Assembly: GCF_014898815.1 (NCBI RefSeq)
Contig: NW_026515477.1
Span: 1 to 64,000 of the forward strand
Reading direction: 5' to 3'
DNA: 64,000 nt
Source: Panonychus citri
Taxonomy: Eukaryota; Arthropoda; Arachnida; Trombidiformes; Tetranychidae
Shown here: positions 36,159 to 47,900 of the stretch, piece after piece
How positions within the stretch are numbered: the stretch's first letter is position 1
How the letters are laid out: the number at the start of each line of letters is the position of its first letter
The notes under the pieces: generated by a model
Database searches by the model: none
What the model was told of the DNA's origin: nothing
What the model saw: only the letters and a program-made list of their open reading frames with translations
Program-made: the position numbers and the translations under genes

Positions 36159-37895
36159 TCAGAGTAAACCCATGTCCAGGCTGATGGATGAGTTTTGACT
36201 GGACATTGATCGAATTGAAGTTTCCTCTTTCAATGGAGAAAGGATCGGTTTCTCTGGGGCAGTTGGGGCTACGTAAGAGAAACGACTAATGTCCAGTGGA
36301 TGGAAAGACCATTCGAAAGCAGTGTTTCGTAAGAGACGATTTTTGGACATATCTGGTGGAGTGGTTGATACTATTGGAGAACCTGTTAAATCGGAATCGG
36401 TACAAGAATCTGTTAGATTGCTCCTTGAATTTTCACCAAAAATGAATTTAATTTTTGGAAAATGTGATGGCATTTTCTCAGCGAACCATTTCCTCCTTTG
36501 TTGGACTTGATTTGTTCGCAATAACGATTGACGTTTAGAAGAGATTTTCTCGAGCAGTGATTCTCTCTCAGCTTTCATTTTATCAACTTTTTCACGGATT
36601 TTGAGGGTCATTTTTTCAAGTTCTTGATTGAAGAGATTGTAATGCGAAGAAAGGTTTTTACATTCACTTATTGGAGCCCAATTTTCAATCGAGTTCTTGA
36701 ACTTTTTGATGAACTTATCCACATCTTTGTGCACTAATTCAAGATTGAAACATCCGCGAACAAAGTATTTGCTTAAATCACATTCATTGGAAAATTGTCT
36801 TAAATCAAATAACTGATTACTCGATGAATTCAAACTGTAACCAGCCAGAGTGTTGTACATTTCAATCTTGGGTGAGATGCATCCAGTTAGTCTCTTTAGA
36901 TCGATGATCTTTTCATTAACAATATCGTTCAAATCCACAACAGATTGTCTAACATTAGCAATTAATTCATTATCCTTCATAGAGTTACCAGTTCCTCCAA
37001 GAATTTGTACACAAGCAGCATTAACAGTTTTCGCATATTCAAAACATATATTATCCCATTCGGTTTCTAGAGATCTTTTTCTCAATTCAAAGTATTCTAG
37101 TTCGATTAACATTTTCTGGTCCAGATCATCATAGTTAGACTTTAGCTCGGCAAGTTTAGTAGATTCATCATCAGCTCGCTCTGCTAATCTGAAATCATTG
37201 AGATCAGATTCAACTTCCACTGAAAATTTATCTTTCAAGACTTTGGTCATGACATAGTTTATGAGATTCAAAAAGTATGAACAAAAGGCTTCGCCTCCAG
37301 GCTGAACAGCGTAAATAGGAGTAAACTTCAGACTGCTATCAATCTAATGAAAAAGACATCACAGATTAGGGAAAATAATCAAAAAGAATCAGAAAAAAAC
37401 AAAATTAGTTGGTTTTGATTGTGTATATTTTATAGTTGGTTGTGGTGGGCCTTTTGTAGACTTACCTTTTCAAGTGATTTTAAAAATTCAATGGTAACTT
37501 TCCTGAATTCAGCTTCTTGATTCTTGTCCAGGCAAGGATAACAGTATCGAAATTGAGACAAAGCTTGAGAATTTTTGAGACATTTCACCAGAAAAATCAT
37601 TATGACCTCAAAAGCTTTATGATCAGGACGACCAAAGAGTTCCCTGTTCTCAAAAAAAAAATTAACACAAAGAAAAGACGTTGAAATCACATAAGATAAG
37701 AAAACAAAAAAGATACAATTAGTAACCAAAATTAGATAAATTTGTTAATAAAAAAGAAATCAACAAGTGGAAAACAAATTACCTTTTGAGAATAAAATTT
37801 TTACATTCTTTTCGGTTAACAACATACTCGTTGAAAGAAAGTACTTCAAGACTTTCAAATATACCATTTTGAAGCTCCTGTAGTTGGCTAACCAT
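36159..37895 (-). CDS. HAUS6 / Dgt6-like augmin subunit
   Basis: A subunit of the augmin (HAUS) complex, which binds spindle microtubules and recruits gamma-tubulin for branching nucleation in mitosis. There are three exons: 37783-37895, 37466-37643 and 36159-37343, joining to 1476 nt, 491 aa. The N-terminal part matches the HAUS6 N-terminal domain: ELFGRPDHKAFEVIMIFLV (~aa 39), FRYCYPCLDKNQEAEFRKVT (~aa 70-90) and QPGGEAFCSYFLNLINYVM (~aa 110-130), including the LxPGG-like turn. Long charged helices, probably coiled coil, follow to about aa 360, then a Ser/Thr/Pro-rich tail. The protein is shorter than human HAUS6 (about 955 aa), mainly in the unconserved C-terminal half. It stands head to head with rabenosyn-5. 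Identification rests on the N-terminal domain; the rest shows only coiled-coil character. Confidence 0.8.
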
Positions 37896-38255
37896 TTTCA
37901 CAATAAAAGGCGAAGATAAAGACAAAAGGTTGATAAATAATCAATAAAAAAAGAAAAATATAAAGTAATTAAATAGAAACAATTTAATGAAAAAAATATA
38001 AACCAAAGTCAAGAGACAAACAAATGAAAAGGTAAGTGACCAGTTAGAAACGCGCCTAAAATTCAGAGTTGCCATGGAAACGGAACAAAACGATATTCGA
38101 GTCGATAAAAAGATACCGATAAAAATATCGATATTTTAATGTTTACATTCCGATTTTGTTAATTGTCAGAATTTTTTTCTCGTACAATTTATTTGTTTCC
38201 CTGTTTCGGTTATTTGTTTTGTTCCATTTTTTATTGTAATTTTTTTTTCTTTAAC
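37896..38255. promoter_or_regulatory. Bidirectional promoter HAUS6 / RBSN with DRE-type palindrome
   Basis: Only 360 bp separate the two divergent start codons. A perfect palindrome AAAATATCGATATTTT at 38122-38137 contains TATCGATA, the core of the DRE element bound by DREF at insect housekeeping and proliferation genes. Related GTCGATAAAA and CCGATAAAA words sit close by (38101-38121). Function in this organism is inference. Confidence 0.5.
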
Positions 38256-40126
38256 ATGGAAGGTATGGAAGGTTTTCTTTGTCCTAATTGTATTGCTCGT
38301 TTTGACACCGCCCGTGAATTGTTAGCTCATTTTGAAGATAAACATGCGGGTGAAACACCTCAACGAGCTGTTTCCAGTCTACGGGGTATTCTTGATAAAG
38401 CGAAGAAAATTTTGAATACCGACGATGATTCTAGTTCATCTAATCGATTGGCTAATGGTGGTGTTAATGATAGTCAATCTGAGATTGATTTGGACTTTTA
38501 CTGGAGATCATTACAAACCTGTGGTCCGAGGAAAAATCTTTGGGAATCGTTCAAAGTTAAACGAGATACTAAAATTGAGAATTGTGTTATTGAGACCAAC
38601 AAATTGTTGATTCGATTGGATAAATTGTTAAGAGAAACACCTGATAGTACGTCACCTTTTTGTTTTCTTTCTGTTTTGTGATTCTTTTAACATCATTTCT
38701 AACATGAAGGCCTAAAAATGATTGTTGATGTTACATTTGCTTTTCGTCATTCGTCATAATTTATTCTGTTATAGTCCATTAATTTTTACCTTTTTTTCAC
38801 TTCTTTTTTTCTCTTTTTGCCATTTAGATCCTGATTTGAAAAAGCTACACGAGAAAAGTGTTGTCGAGTGGGCTGAAGATGCTTACGTCAATTTGTGCCC
38901 TCAATGTGCCAAAGGATTTAACTTTGGTCGTCGTCGGCATCACTGTCGCCTCTGTGGAGGTATAATGTGTCACAATTGTTCACATTTTCTTGACTCTAAT
39001 TATGCAAAGCAACTAGTCAGTCCAATCGATCTGGAAACTAGTGAACTAATGTCCGCCTCGTCTCCATCAGATCCCATTCAACCTGGTAAATTGCAAAGAC
39101 GAGGAAGTATAATTAGTTTACCTGCTATTCCCAGTTCATCCAATGAACCACAAATAAGAGTTTGCATCGACTGTAAACTACTTCTAGATCGTAGGAATCA
39201 GCAAATGTATGAACAACACTCCCGACCAATTATCTGTCAAATGTATGAAATGCACAGAGAAAATATCACAGAAGCAACCAGACTAATCGAACAGTATTAT
39301 CAAATCATCGAATCTCTCAGGTAATTAAACCTCATTTATGCTCATCACCATCTCACTAACTAATACGCCCTCGTGATATGAAACTTGATGGTGGAGGGAT
39401 TTCTACTTCTCTCTCTCTCTCTCTCTCTCTTCATATTTTTTTAATCTTTTTTTATTCTCAACCCAAACAGACACGGCGAATGTAATTACAAGGTTGAGGC
39501 CACACATGGGCAAGAAGTTAGAGTTAAATTAGTCAAGCTTGGTGAAAGAATCGATGCTATGAGGTTTGTCGAAATTCAAATTCGTCCTCAAAAGTAAAAT
39601 CATCTATTAAGTAACATTTTACCTCCTCTTTCTTTTTTATAGTCGACGGATCAATGCTCTTGGAGTCCAAGGTGATATTCCATTAAATCAATCCCAAAGA
39701 CAATTGCAAAGTCGTATTCGTGCTGCGGCTGTTGCTTTTATCCATCAAAAACTATCTGGCCTTCCACCGATTCCAACCCAAACTGAATATGATAAACTTC
39801 GAGAAGAGAAATTAAAAGCACAAGAAGCCAATCTTAATACTCCAAATGATTCTAAACAAATTAATCGATCAAGTAAAGTGTTTAATGTAACAAAATCAAA
39901 TGAAAATCCTGTTGTAGCCAAAGACGGATGGACACCCGAAGTTAAATCAGTTAAAGATGTAAATCTCGCCGACATGGATCCAATGTTAATACAGATCAAT
40001 CAAATCAAAGAATTTATTGATTTAGCTCGTAAAGCGAATAAATATGATGAGGCCAGTATGTTAGAGGCCAATTTAAGGGAACTCGAGGTAGAATACATGA
40101 TGCAAAGTATTCCACCTAATGGATAA
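38256..40126 (+). CDS. Rabenosyn-5 (FYVE-finger Rab effector)
   Basis: An effector of Rab5 on early endosomes that acts with VPS45 in endosomal fusion and recycling. There are four exons: 38256-38646, 38828-39320, 39471-39563 and 39643-40126, joining to 1461 nt, 486 aa. An N-terminal C2H2 finger (CPNCIARF...HFEDKH, aa 8-30) is followed by a FYVE domain with WAED, two CxxC pairs (CPQC, CRLC) and the PI3P-binding RRRHHCRLCG (from ~aa 140). The FYVE loop is extended by a Ser/Pro-rich insert before the last CIDC pair. The C-terminal helical hairpin INQIKEFIDLARKANKYDEA...LRELEVEY matches the Rab5-binding domain. The start MEGMEGF was chosen because the finger begins seven residues later. The protein is much shorter than human RBSN (784 aa), and I see none of the NPF motifs that bind EHD1. 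Confidence 0.94.
39407..39430. repeat. (TC)n microsatellite in RBSN intron 2
   Basis: A CT dinucleotide tract forms part of the pyrimidine-rich stretch in the intron between exons 2 and 3. Confidence 0.9.
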
Positions 40127-41215
40127 TCAAAATGGACAATTAGAGACAAAAAGAAAAATTAACCGCATCTCCTAATCTAATCATCAGCAACAATTGGAAT
40201 ATTTTTGGAAATATCTATTTCCATTTTTCTTCAAATGCCTTTAATAAGTCATCTCATAGTCATTTAATTTCTGTGATCCAATCGATTTAATCATTCCAAT
40301 TAATTTATTCCGAAATTGCGATATTTACACTTTTTGATTACAAGATGAAGATAAATTTCAATGACAATTAATATTTTGATTCCATCTCAACATATATTCT
40401 CGCTGAATCTTTTAACTTTTCAACTTAAAGTTAATCATTGAATTGATGTTGAGAATCAGCTAATTAACAATTAACTTGATTGGATATATTGTGAAAGAGA
40501 AACTGAAATATTGAGACTATTGGAAATGAAAGAAATGATTCTAAAGTCTGTGACTATCATCATAATTATATCATCACCAATTGACTTGATTTTAATTGTT
40601 GGGGAAAAAGAAAGCAAAATCCTCGTTATTAACCTTGAGTGGCTTTAAATCAACAATTTAAGTAAATATTAATTTAGTGTATCAAAAAATGAAACTTTGT
40701 ATCTTTTTTGCTATTTATCTAATTGCCCTTTGGTGTTGTTGTTAATTATCATTATCATGATTGTGATCAATCATCAATAGCAATTGATTGTTTAATTGCT
40801 ATAAATATAAAATGTGAAAGCAAAAAATATAAACTGTCATTTACTTAAATGATCTCGTTCTTGGTCAATGTTGATTGTTTTTTAATGATTTTCACAATTT
40901 TCTCCATACAAACTTAATTTTGATTCTTCTTACACAGTAACTGTTACAATCAATTCTAAATAGTTAACAAAATGTGATCAATTAAATCAGAAAACAAAGG
41001 TAAGTTGATTAACAAATTTAATCAACAATAATTATGTTGTATCTAAAACCAAATTAAAAAATTAAGAAAAATGTGTTTTAATTTCAGAGCTCATTCAACG
41101 ATCGACTTACTAATTGTGACAATCTGTAAATCGACAACAAAAATGTAATAAAAAAAACGAATAAAAATTTTTCATTCACAAAAAAGTTTCCATTTAACTA
41201 TCGGTCTTAAAAGTT

Positions 41216-41216
<1 letters not shown>
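40127..41216. other. Intergenic region RBSN-HDAC4
   Basis: AT-rich, with no gene recognised. It holds the RBSN 3' untranslated region and leads to a GA tract and a short GC-richer segment that may be the HDAC4 first exon. Confidence 0.5.

Positions 41217-41218
<2 letters not shown>

Positions 41219-41260
<42 letters not shown>
41219..41260. repeat. (GA)n microsatellite upstream of HDAC4
   Basis: An uninterrupted GA run of 42 bp immediately upstream of the candidate HDAC4 first exon. Confidence 0.95.
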
Positions 41261-41262
<2 letters not shown>

Positions 41263-41366
41263 AGATTATCTTTAAAAATTAAACTTCGCGAAAAAGTTTC
41301 TTCAAGTTGACTGAAGTTTTTCAGCCCACCGCCGCTCGAGGATTGATTTAAGAATCACCATCATGG
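41261..41366 (+). other. Candidate HDAC4 first exon (leader plus ATGG)
   Basis: A short, relatively GC-rich segment (CAGCCCACCGCCGCTCGAGG) ends ATCATGG|GTACGT, a start codon in good context at 41363 directly followed by a donor. If spliced to the acceptor CAAAG at 42327, the G and the AG beginning at 42328 give ATG GAG AAA, in the HDAC4 frame (MEKHKHSAIASS). The full reading frame is then 1161 codons including the stop. The alternative is translation from the in-frame ATG at 42315. Transcript data are needed. Confidence 0.35.
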
Positions 41367-41449
41367 GTACGTATGGGATAAGGGAAATGAGAAAGTGATT
41401 ATAAAATTATTGTTCAAGTGAATGGCGGTGGACTGAATAATAATTGTTC

Positions 41450-41605
41450 GTCTCTTCGTCAGATCCCATTCAACCTTCTCTTTCTTTTTTAGGGTCGACG
41501 GACCAATGCTCTTGGAGTCCAAGGCGATATTCCATTAAATGGATCTCAAAGACAATTGCAAAGTCGTATTCGTGTTGCACTTTTATCCATCAAACTGTCA
41601 CAATT
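41450..41605 (+). pseudogene. Chimeric rabenosyn-5 fragment
   Basis: Two pieces of RBSN are joined here. About 27 bp match exon 2 (TCAGATCCCATTCAACCT, original at 39067-39084). A pyrimidine tract with an acceptor like that of RBSN intron 3 follows, then about 110 bp match exon 4 (original from 39643) with several substitutions. A deletion around GCTGCGGCTGTTGC disrupts the frame. It lies about 1.4 kb downstream of RBSN in the same orientation. It is too short to encode anything and carries no domain. Confidence 0.8.
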
Positions 41606-42314
41606 TAATCGACATCAAGCAAGTGTCGATCTCTGGTGGAAATTATAAGAACTCGAATTTTTTATTCGAAGATAAAAAGAAAAGGAAAAAATATTAATAG
41701 GGATCAGTTATCCATTCGTTTGAACAACAACAACAGTAAATTAGAAAACATGATGAGTTAAGGCTACTTTTTGTTACCTTTAGACAGAATAGAAGAAAGA
41801 GATTTCGATCATCATCTTCTTCTTGTCTTCAACGTTATCATCATCATTAATTCCCGTGCAACTCTCACTTTCTAGTCTTTCGTTTCGTTTTTTCGCCTTT
41901 TTATCTTCTCTCATCCTCTCTCATTTCCCCTTACTTTTCTCTCTCCTTCTCTCTCTCTCTTTCTCTGTTTTTCTCCCTTCCATTCGCTCAATTTGTATTT
42001 ATCTTACTTTCTCTGTTATTTTCTCTCTCTCTCTCTCTCTCTCTCCTTTATTTATCTCTATTTCTCCCTCTCTCAATTTCTCTCAATTTTTCTTATCTCT
42101 TTTTTTTCTCTTTTCTTGTTCTCCTGTGTATGTTTCGTGTCTATGTTTCTGTCTTTCATGATTGTCACAAATCACTCTTCATCTGTCTAATTTCTCTGTC
42201 TGTGTTAAATCATCCCTCATCATCTTCATCTTCATTTTCATTATCATCTTGGTCTTTTTCGTATTCTCTATCGTCATCTTCACCTCTTTCTGTTTCTCTT
42301 GTTTCTTCAACTCA
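41606..42314. other. TC-rich region before the first certain HDAC4 exon
   Basis: Long pyrimidine-rich sequence (about 41860-42310) with interrupted TC tracts. All frames here are Ser/Leu/Phe repeats, so I read it as intron or 5' untranslated sequence. It provides the pyrimidine tract for the acceptor at 42327. Confidence 0.5.
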
Positions 42315-42718
42315 ATGTTTATCAAAGAGAAACATAAACACAGTGCCATTGCCTCTTCGGAGGTTAAACAACGCCTGCAAGAATTTGTTTTAAATAAACA
42401 GCGAGAGGCTAATCAACAAAAACCACAATCAAATCAACTACCACCACAACAACAACCTCAACCACAACAACCACCACCAACATCCCAATCACCACAACAA
42501 CAACATCAACAACAATTACCAACACAAGTATCGACATTAGCACAACACCACCACCACCTTCAGCATCATCATCACCATCAACCACAACAACCTCATCGCA
42601 ATGCAACCGGATCAGTGTGTAATTCAATTACGGGAACAATCAACAATGGACAACCACCGGGTACCTGTAAATCCTCCATAACCAATAATTCAAATCAATT
42701 CGTACACCTTGCTTGGTG

Positions 42719-42757
<39 letters not shown>

Positions 42758-43060
42758 CATTGAGACCACTTATTCTCTCATTTATCATCTCCCTCGTATT
42801 ACAACACCAACATTCAATAATATTATTCTTCAAGATTTTGCAATGAATCCACTTCTATTTACACAGATTGACATAGGAAAAAGAAAGTGGGTGCAAAATT
42901 GTTCTGCATGGGAAACATGCTATTGATATGATTTTATTAAACACAAATTATACGCATATGATATTTTCTATTACTATTATTACTATCATTGTAGGTTAAT
43001 TTGTTTCCTATTAGTAATAGATATATTGATTTATATGATATTCCAAACAGAAAACTCAAT

Positions 43061-43111
<51 letters not shown>

Positions 43112-43259
43112 TTCTTTCTTTCTCACTTTCCCTTTTATATTTCCACCATTTTCAGTTATTTCTGTTGATTCAATTCTTGTCATTTTAGTTACAATTCATT
43201 TTTAGTATTTACACCATCATTAAATATCATCATTGCTTTTACAAGATGGTTACACTCTC

Positions 43260-43296
<37 letters not shown>

Positions 43297-44864
43297 TTCT
43301 CTCTCTCTTTTCTCCCTCGTCATCCATTTTCGAGATTCTTTCTTATTTTATTGATCTAATATAAATTAGGCTATCATGAAACCTTAATTCACAGAAATGA
43401 TTAACAAAATTTTACATTTGATTATCATCTTGTTCATCGACATGATTGTTGTTTTTTGACCTTGTTTCAGTTTAGTGATTCCTGATTTTGATTTGATTTG
43501 ATTTTTAGCTATTCCTTATTACTATTATTATGTTTACTTATTCATTGCTATTTGTTTATGTCCATTGACAGGGCTGTTTACATGTTAACAGTTTACAATT
43601 ACGTTTAATACTATTTGTATTATTGATTGTTTGATATTATTATTTTTGTCTAAAATTTATCGTCAATCATTTCAGTTTATCAAATGTTATTAATTTATAA
43701 TCTAAAACATAAAGTAATCAAATATCAAAAGAAATTGATGGAAACATCATAATTACAGATTAATCATGTTTATTATTAAATGGTAGTAGTAAAAAGTGAA
43801 AGATGATTAAAACTATCATTTTAATTAGAATCTCTTGAAAAATTGTAATTGTTGACGAATATGATTTCATAACAACAAAAGTGGATTCGATATATATAAA
43901 AATAAATGGTGTTAAGAGGTTAAGGGGAAAACTCATCTTCCTCATCCTCATGCTGTTTTAATAAAGAAACATTAAGCTTCCAAGAAAATGTTAAGAAAAC
44001 ATTATTAGATGAATGCTTTTTTTAGCCTTGGAAGATGAAGATCGTAATGATGATACACTTTGAAAATTGTCCATTGGGTTGGTTAGGGTTAAATTTGGAA
44101 ACATTTTCAATGTTTAAATATAGTTAGTTAATTGTTGATCCATGGAAAGTGAGAGTAAATTGAATAACAAGGAAGTTGACAGTTACTCGCCAACACGTTT
44201 CAGTGTTTCTTTCATGTATCTTTCCTTTTTCTCATTTACTATTTTCATTGAATTTATCTCCATTATTATTAGAAAGATGATCATCTCCATGTGATAATCT
44301 AGGTGACCTAGAGAGTTTATTCAATTTGACAAAAATAAACTTTGTTGTGGGAGGAAGATTAAACTATTAGGAAGAGATAAAGTGAGAGATGATGATGATA
44401 ATAATAATATTATCTTCAACGATGGTCATCTTTTTTTTATCCACATAATCTTATCCAATCACTTGTTCCCTTTCATTCAATCACAACTAATTCCTTTTAA
44501 CTTATTTTCTTTTACCACCATAGGAATCCAGTCTCTGGAAAATATGAAGAAAACTTAAGCACCTTAAGGAAAACAGGTAAATATGTTTTATTAATTGAAA
44601 CGTAGGTGTTGATGATGATGAAAACAACTGTGATAATTAACCTGATTACCGTTACAATAGAGACAATGATCCATGTATCTTTCAAATCACCCTCATCATC
44701 ATCATCAGCATCCTTTTCACATTTACAGTTATGAGTATAAAAATATACTCGTAACGTTGATATTAAGTGTGTATATTGAACAGAAAGAGTCAAGTTATAA
44801 TTGGCAACTTAACAGAATAAGAAGATCGAGTGAAGATGCAAAGAACGACAACTTTGAAGATGAT

Positions 44865-44930
<66 letters not shown>

Positions 44931-47900
44931 AAACGTCATTATTGTCAAGGTCTTTCTACAATTTTCCTTGCAAGTTAAGCAAACATTAACATGCATTTAA
45001 AAAAAGCACCAATTTAACTTACATATAATGTTATTAATATAATAATGATAATATTATTAATTGCAACCACATCTACAATGATAATTACAATTGCAATTTA
45101 CTGTAACAACAAAAATTTACACCTTGATACACTTTTTGTTTTTTTATATACTATGGTTGTATTTTCAATGCTTGATAATTTTCCTCCACCTCAGCTCATC
45201 CAAATCCATTATCAGAATCAATTATCCCTTGTTATGTGATTTAATTGCACAATTAATTAACTAATAAATAACTTCTCTCTCTCTTTTTCTCTCTCTCTCT
45301 CTGTGCTTCTGTACTATCCTCTCATCATAAATTCATCTTGAACCATCAACAGCTTCCGAACCTAATTTAAAAGTGCGATCAGCATTAAAGCAAAAAGTTA
45401 TCGAACGGAGAAGTAACCAATCACCTCTTCTCAAACGTAAATTACCTAAAAATCGAGGTCGACATGGTCCAATATCGACTGGATCATCTTCCCTAGTGCA
45501 TCAACATTCCTTGTATGGATCTATCACCGAAGGCTCAGCTTCGGCTCCTGTTTCCGCATCATCATCAAGTATGCATGAAAAATTAATCACTTCTATTTAC
45601 TAATTACAATTAATGACAATTTCACAACACGATACATATAATCCTTTTTTCATATTTCATATGTATTGTTTATCATCTCTCTCATTCTCTCTCTGTCTTA
45701 GTCTGTATCATTGCCGAATGATACACATCTAAATATAATTCATCTCTCATGCTCATCATGATGATTTTTCCTCAAGAAATTCTTGTCAAGGTTGTAAACT
45801 TCAGGCCGATGATATTTTGCTTATGATTATCTTTATAGTTTACTAATTAACAAGACTTTCTCTCTGATTCTAATTGAAAATCATATGATTCAAATCAACA
45901 AGTAATCAATTGACTCAAAGTCAGTTAGAAATTATCATCATCAACATTAATTATGTTCCAATATTTTTCCATTATATTAATCAATATTATACTCTCTTGT
46001 TGATTAATATAATAATAACATTTCTCTTTCATTTATTATCAGCTGACATGATGATTAGCCTCATAGTTTCGAACAATAATTAACAGTAATTATTAATCAA
46101 TTAGTGTGATTATAATTTTTTGATCATCACTTTAATCATGAAATTTTCTCTCTCTCCATTAATATGGTTCTTTGACTTTCAAGTTCATCATTATATCTCC
46201 ATGATTACTCATTAAACAGTAACAATTCTGATGAGTATTATATTTCTTGAAGATAATCAAGGAAAATAAAAAGAACTAAATTTCCCAAACCAAAATAGTT
46301 AACTGATACAGCTTTGAACATTTAAATTGTTTAGCCTTGATTAAGAAAAAAAATCGAAGTATATTTATATCTTATTACATTTACAGTTATAATCTAAGCT
46401 TGAAAATCGCTCTGCTTGTATTTTAATCACAATGATCAAGTTATTTTCAGTCTAATATCCTCTTCAGCTGATTTAAAATACTCACTGAGTTTTCAGGAGG
46501 AGGTGAAGGTGGAGAAACTTAAATTAGAACTATTTTGGGATAAACTTGACACTCTCAAGGTTACAGATCATATGTTTCATATTCACAGTGATGATCATTT
46601 TCAGATAATCAAATGTAAACAATAATTTACCAAGAGAAACCAGAATCACCTTTTGGAGATGAAAACATTAATTACTATTACGGAACTTTACTGTTATTAG
46701 TTTATTGTTTCTGGTTATTTGGCTGTTTCCGGCTTTCTGATAATCATATGCCCAATTTCGTCTAATTTTTAATCAACTGATTAGTTTATCAATCGTTTCT
46801 CACCTGAAATTTTTCAAAAAAAAACAATTAGCTAGACGATAAAGTCAATTAACTAGCAGAATCAGTTTTCCCAGTCGATCCATAACTCTTCATATCGATA
46901 GTAATTAACTCCTGGTCATAGTGAAATCCCTTTACCAAAATAACAAATGAAAACAAACAATTACAATTATGAAACTGATTAATGATTAATTTTTATCAAT
47001 CAAATCGCTAAATACTATAAATTGAAACAATAGTCAATATTGTTTACAATTGTTGTTCAGAGGAAAATGATCCTCATCATTTTACAGATAAATCCTTTTA
47101 AAGTAAAATGATTATTTTGATGATTGGACAATTCCAACATCATCATCATCATCATTCTGATCATTTCAATTCTTATATTGTTTTAAAATTTCAAAGTTTC
47201 TCCTTCCATCATCATCTTTATCATGTGTTTTTAGAACTTTTTACTTTTCGTCAAACATCATCATCATCATCACCATCTTCATCTTCATCTTCATCATCCT
47301 TATCATCATCTTACATGTACTATCTGTTTGCCTCTATTTTTATAAATACAAGCAAACGTCCTTGAGCGATTACTCTGTTTACCCATAAATTGTTGCAAAA
47401 ATGGGATAAACATCATCATAATTATAATCATAATCATCATGCTCATTCTCATTGAACGACATTGAGCTTTTTTCCTTAGCATTTCAATGCCTCAGGCTCA
47501 ATCAGAATTAAAATATTATCGTTATCATCATCAATATAATCAATGATTTCTCACATAAGCTAATTTACTAGCAGCGCTAATTACTAATTCAAAATTCAAC
47601 AATCAACTGATTGATTGTTTTTCCTCTGTAATTTATCATCACATCACTTTTATAATTAAGGTGAACGACTTTAATTGTGTTAATTGTTGAACTTTAATAA
47701 TTTCTAGTAATCAATTAACAAAATTGACTTTAATCACAATAAGGTCAAGAAAAAATTTTCTTAATCTTGTTTACAAAAAATCACTAACTAATTATTCAAG
47801 TTAATTTAATGTTTTTTTTTTAATTTACTTTCTAATGATTATCATCAGTTAATTATTTTTTTTGTTGTTTTCAACTCTTTAATTTTTCTCTTCTCTTTAA

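Larger units (their letters stand above)
42716..44523 (+). other. HDAC4 intron 1 (after the first certain exon)
   Basis: A 1808-bp intron starting GTGAGT and ending ACCATAG. It holds three long TC tracts (42721-42754, 43063-43106, 43262-43293) and otherwise AT-rich sequence. No exon or gene was seen in it. Confidence 0.7.

Noticed and set aside
41823..42161. Ser/Leu/Phe-rich open frames upstream of HDAC4
   Set aside because: They are translated pyrimidine tract in intron or leader; no domain and no conserved start.
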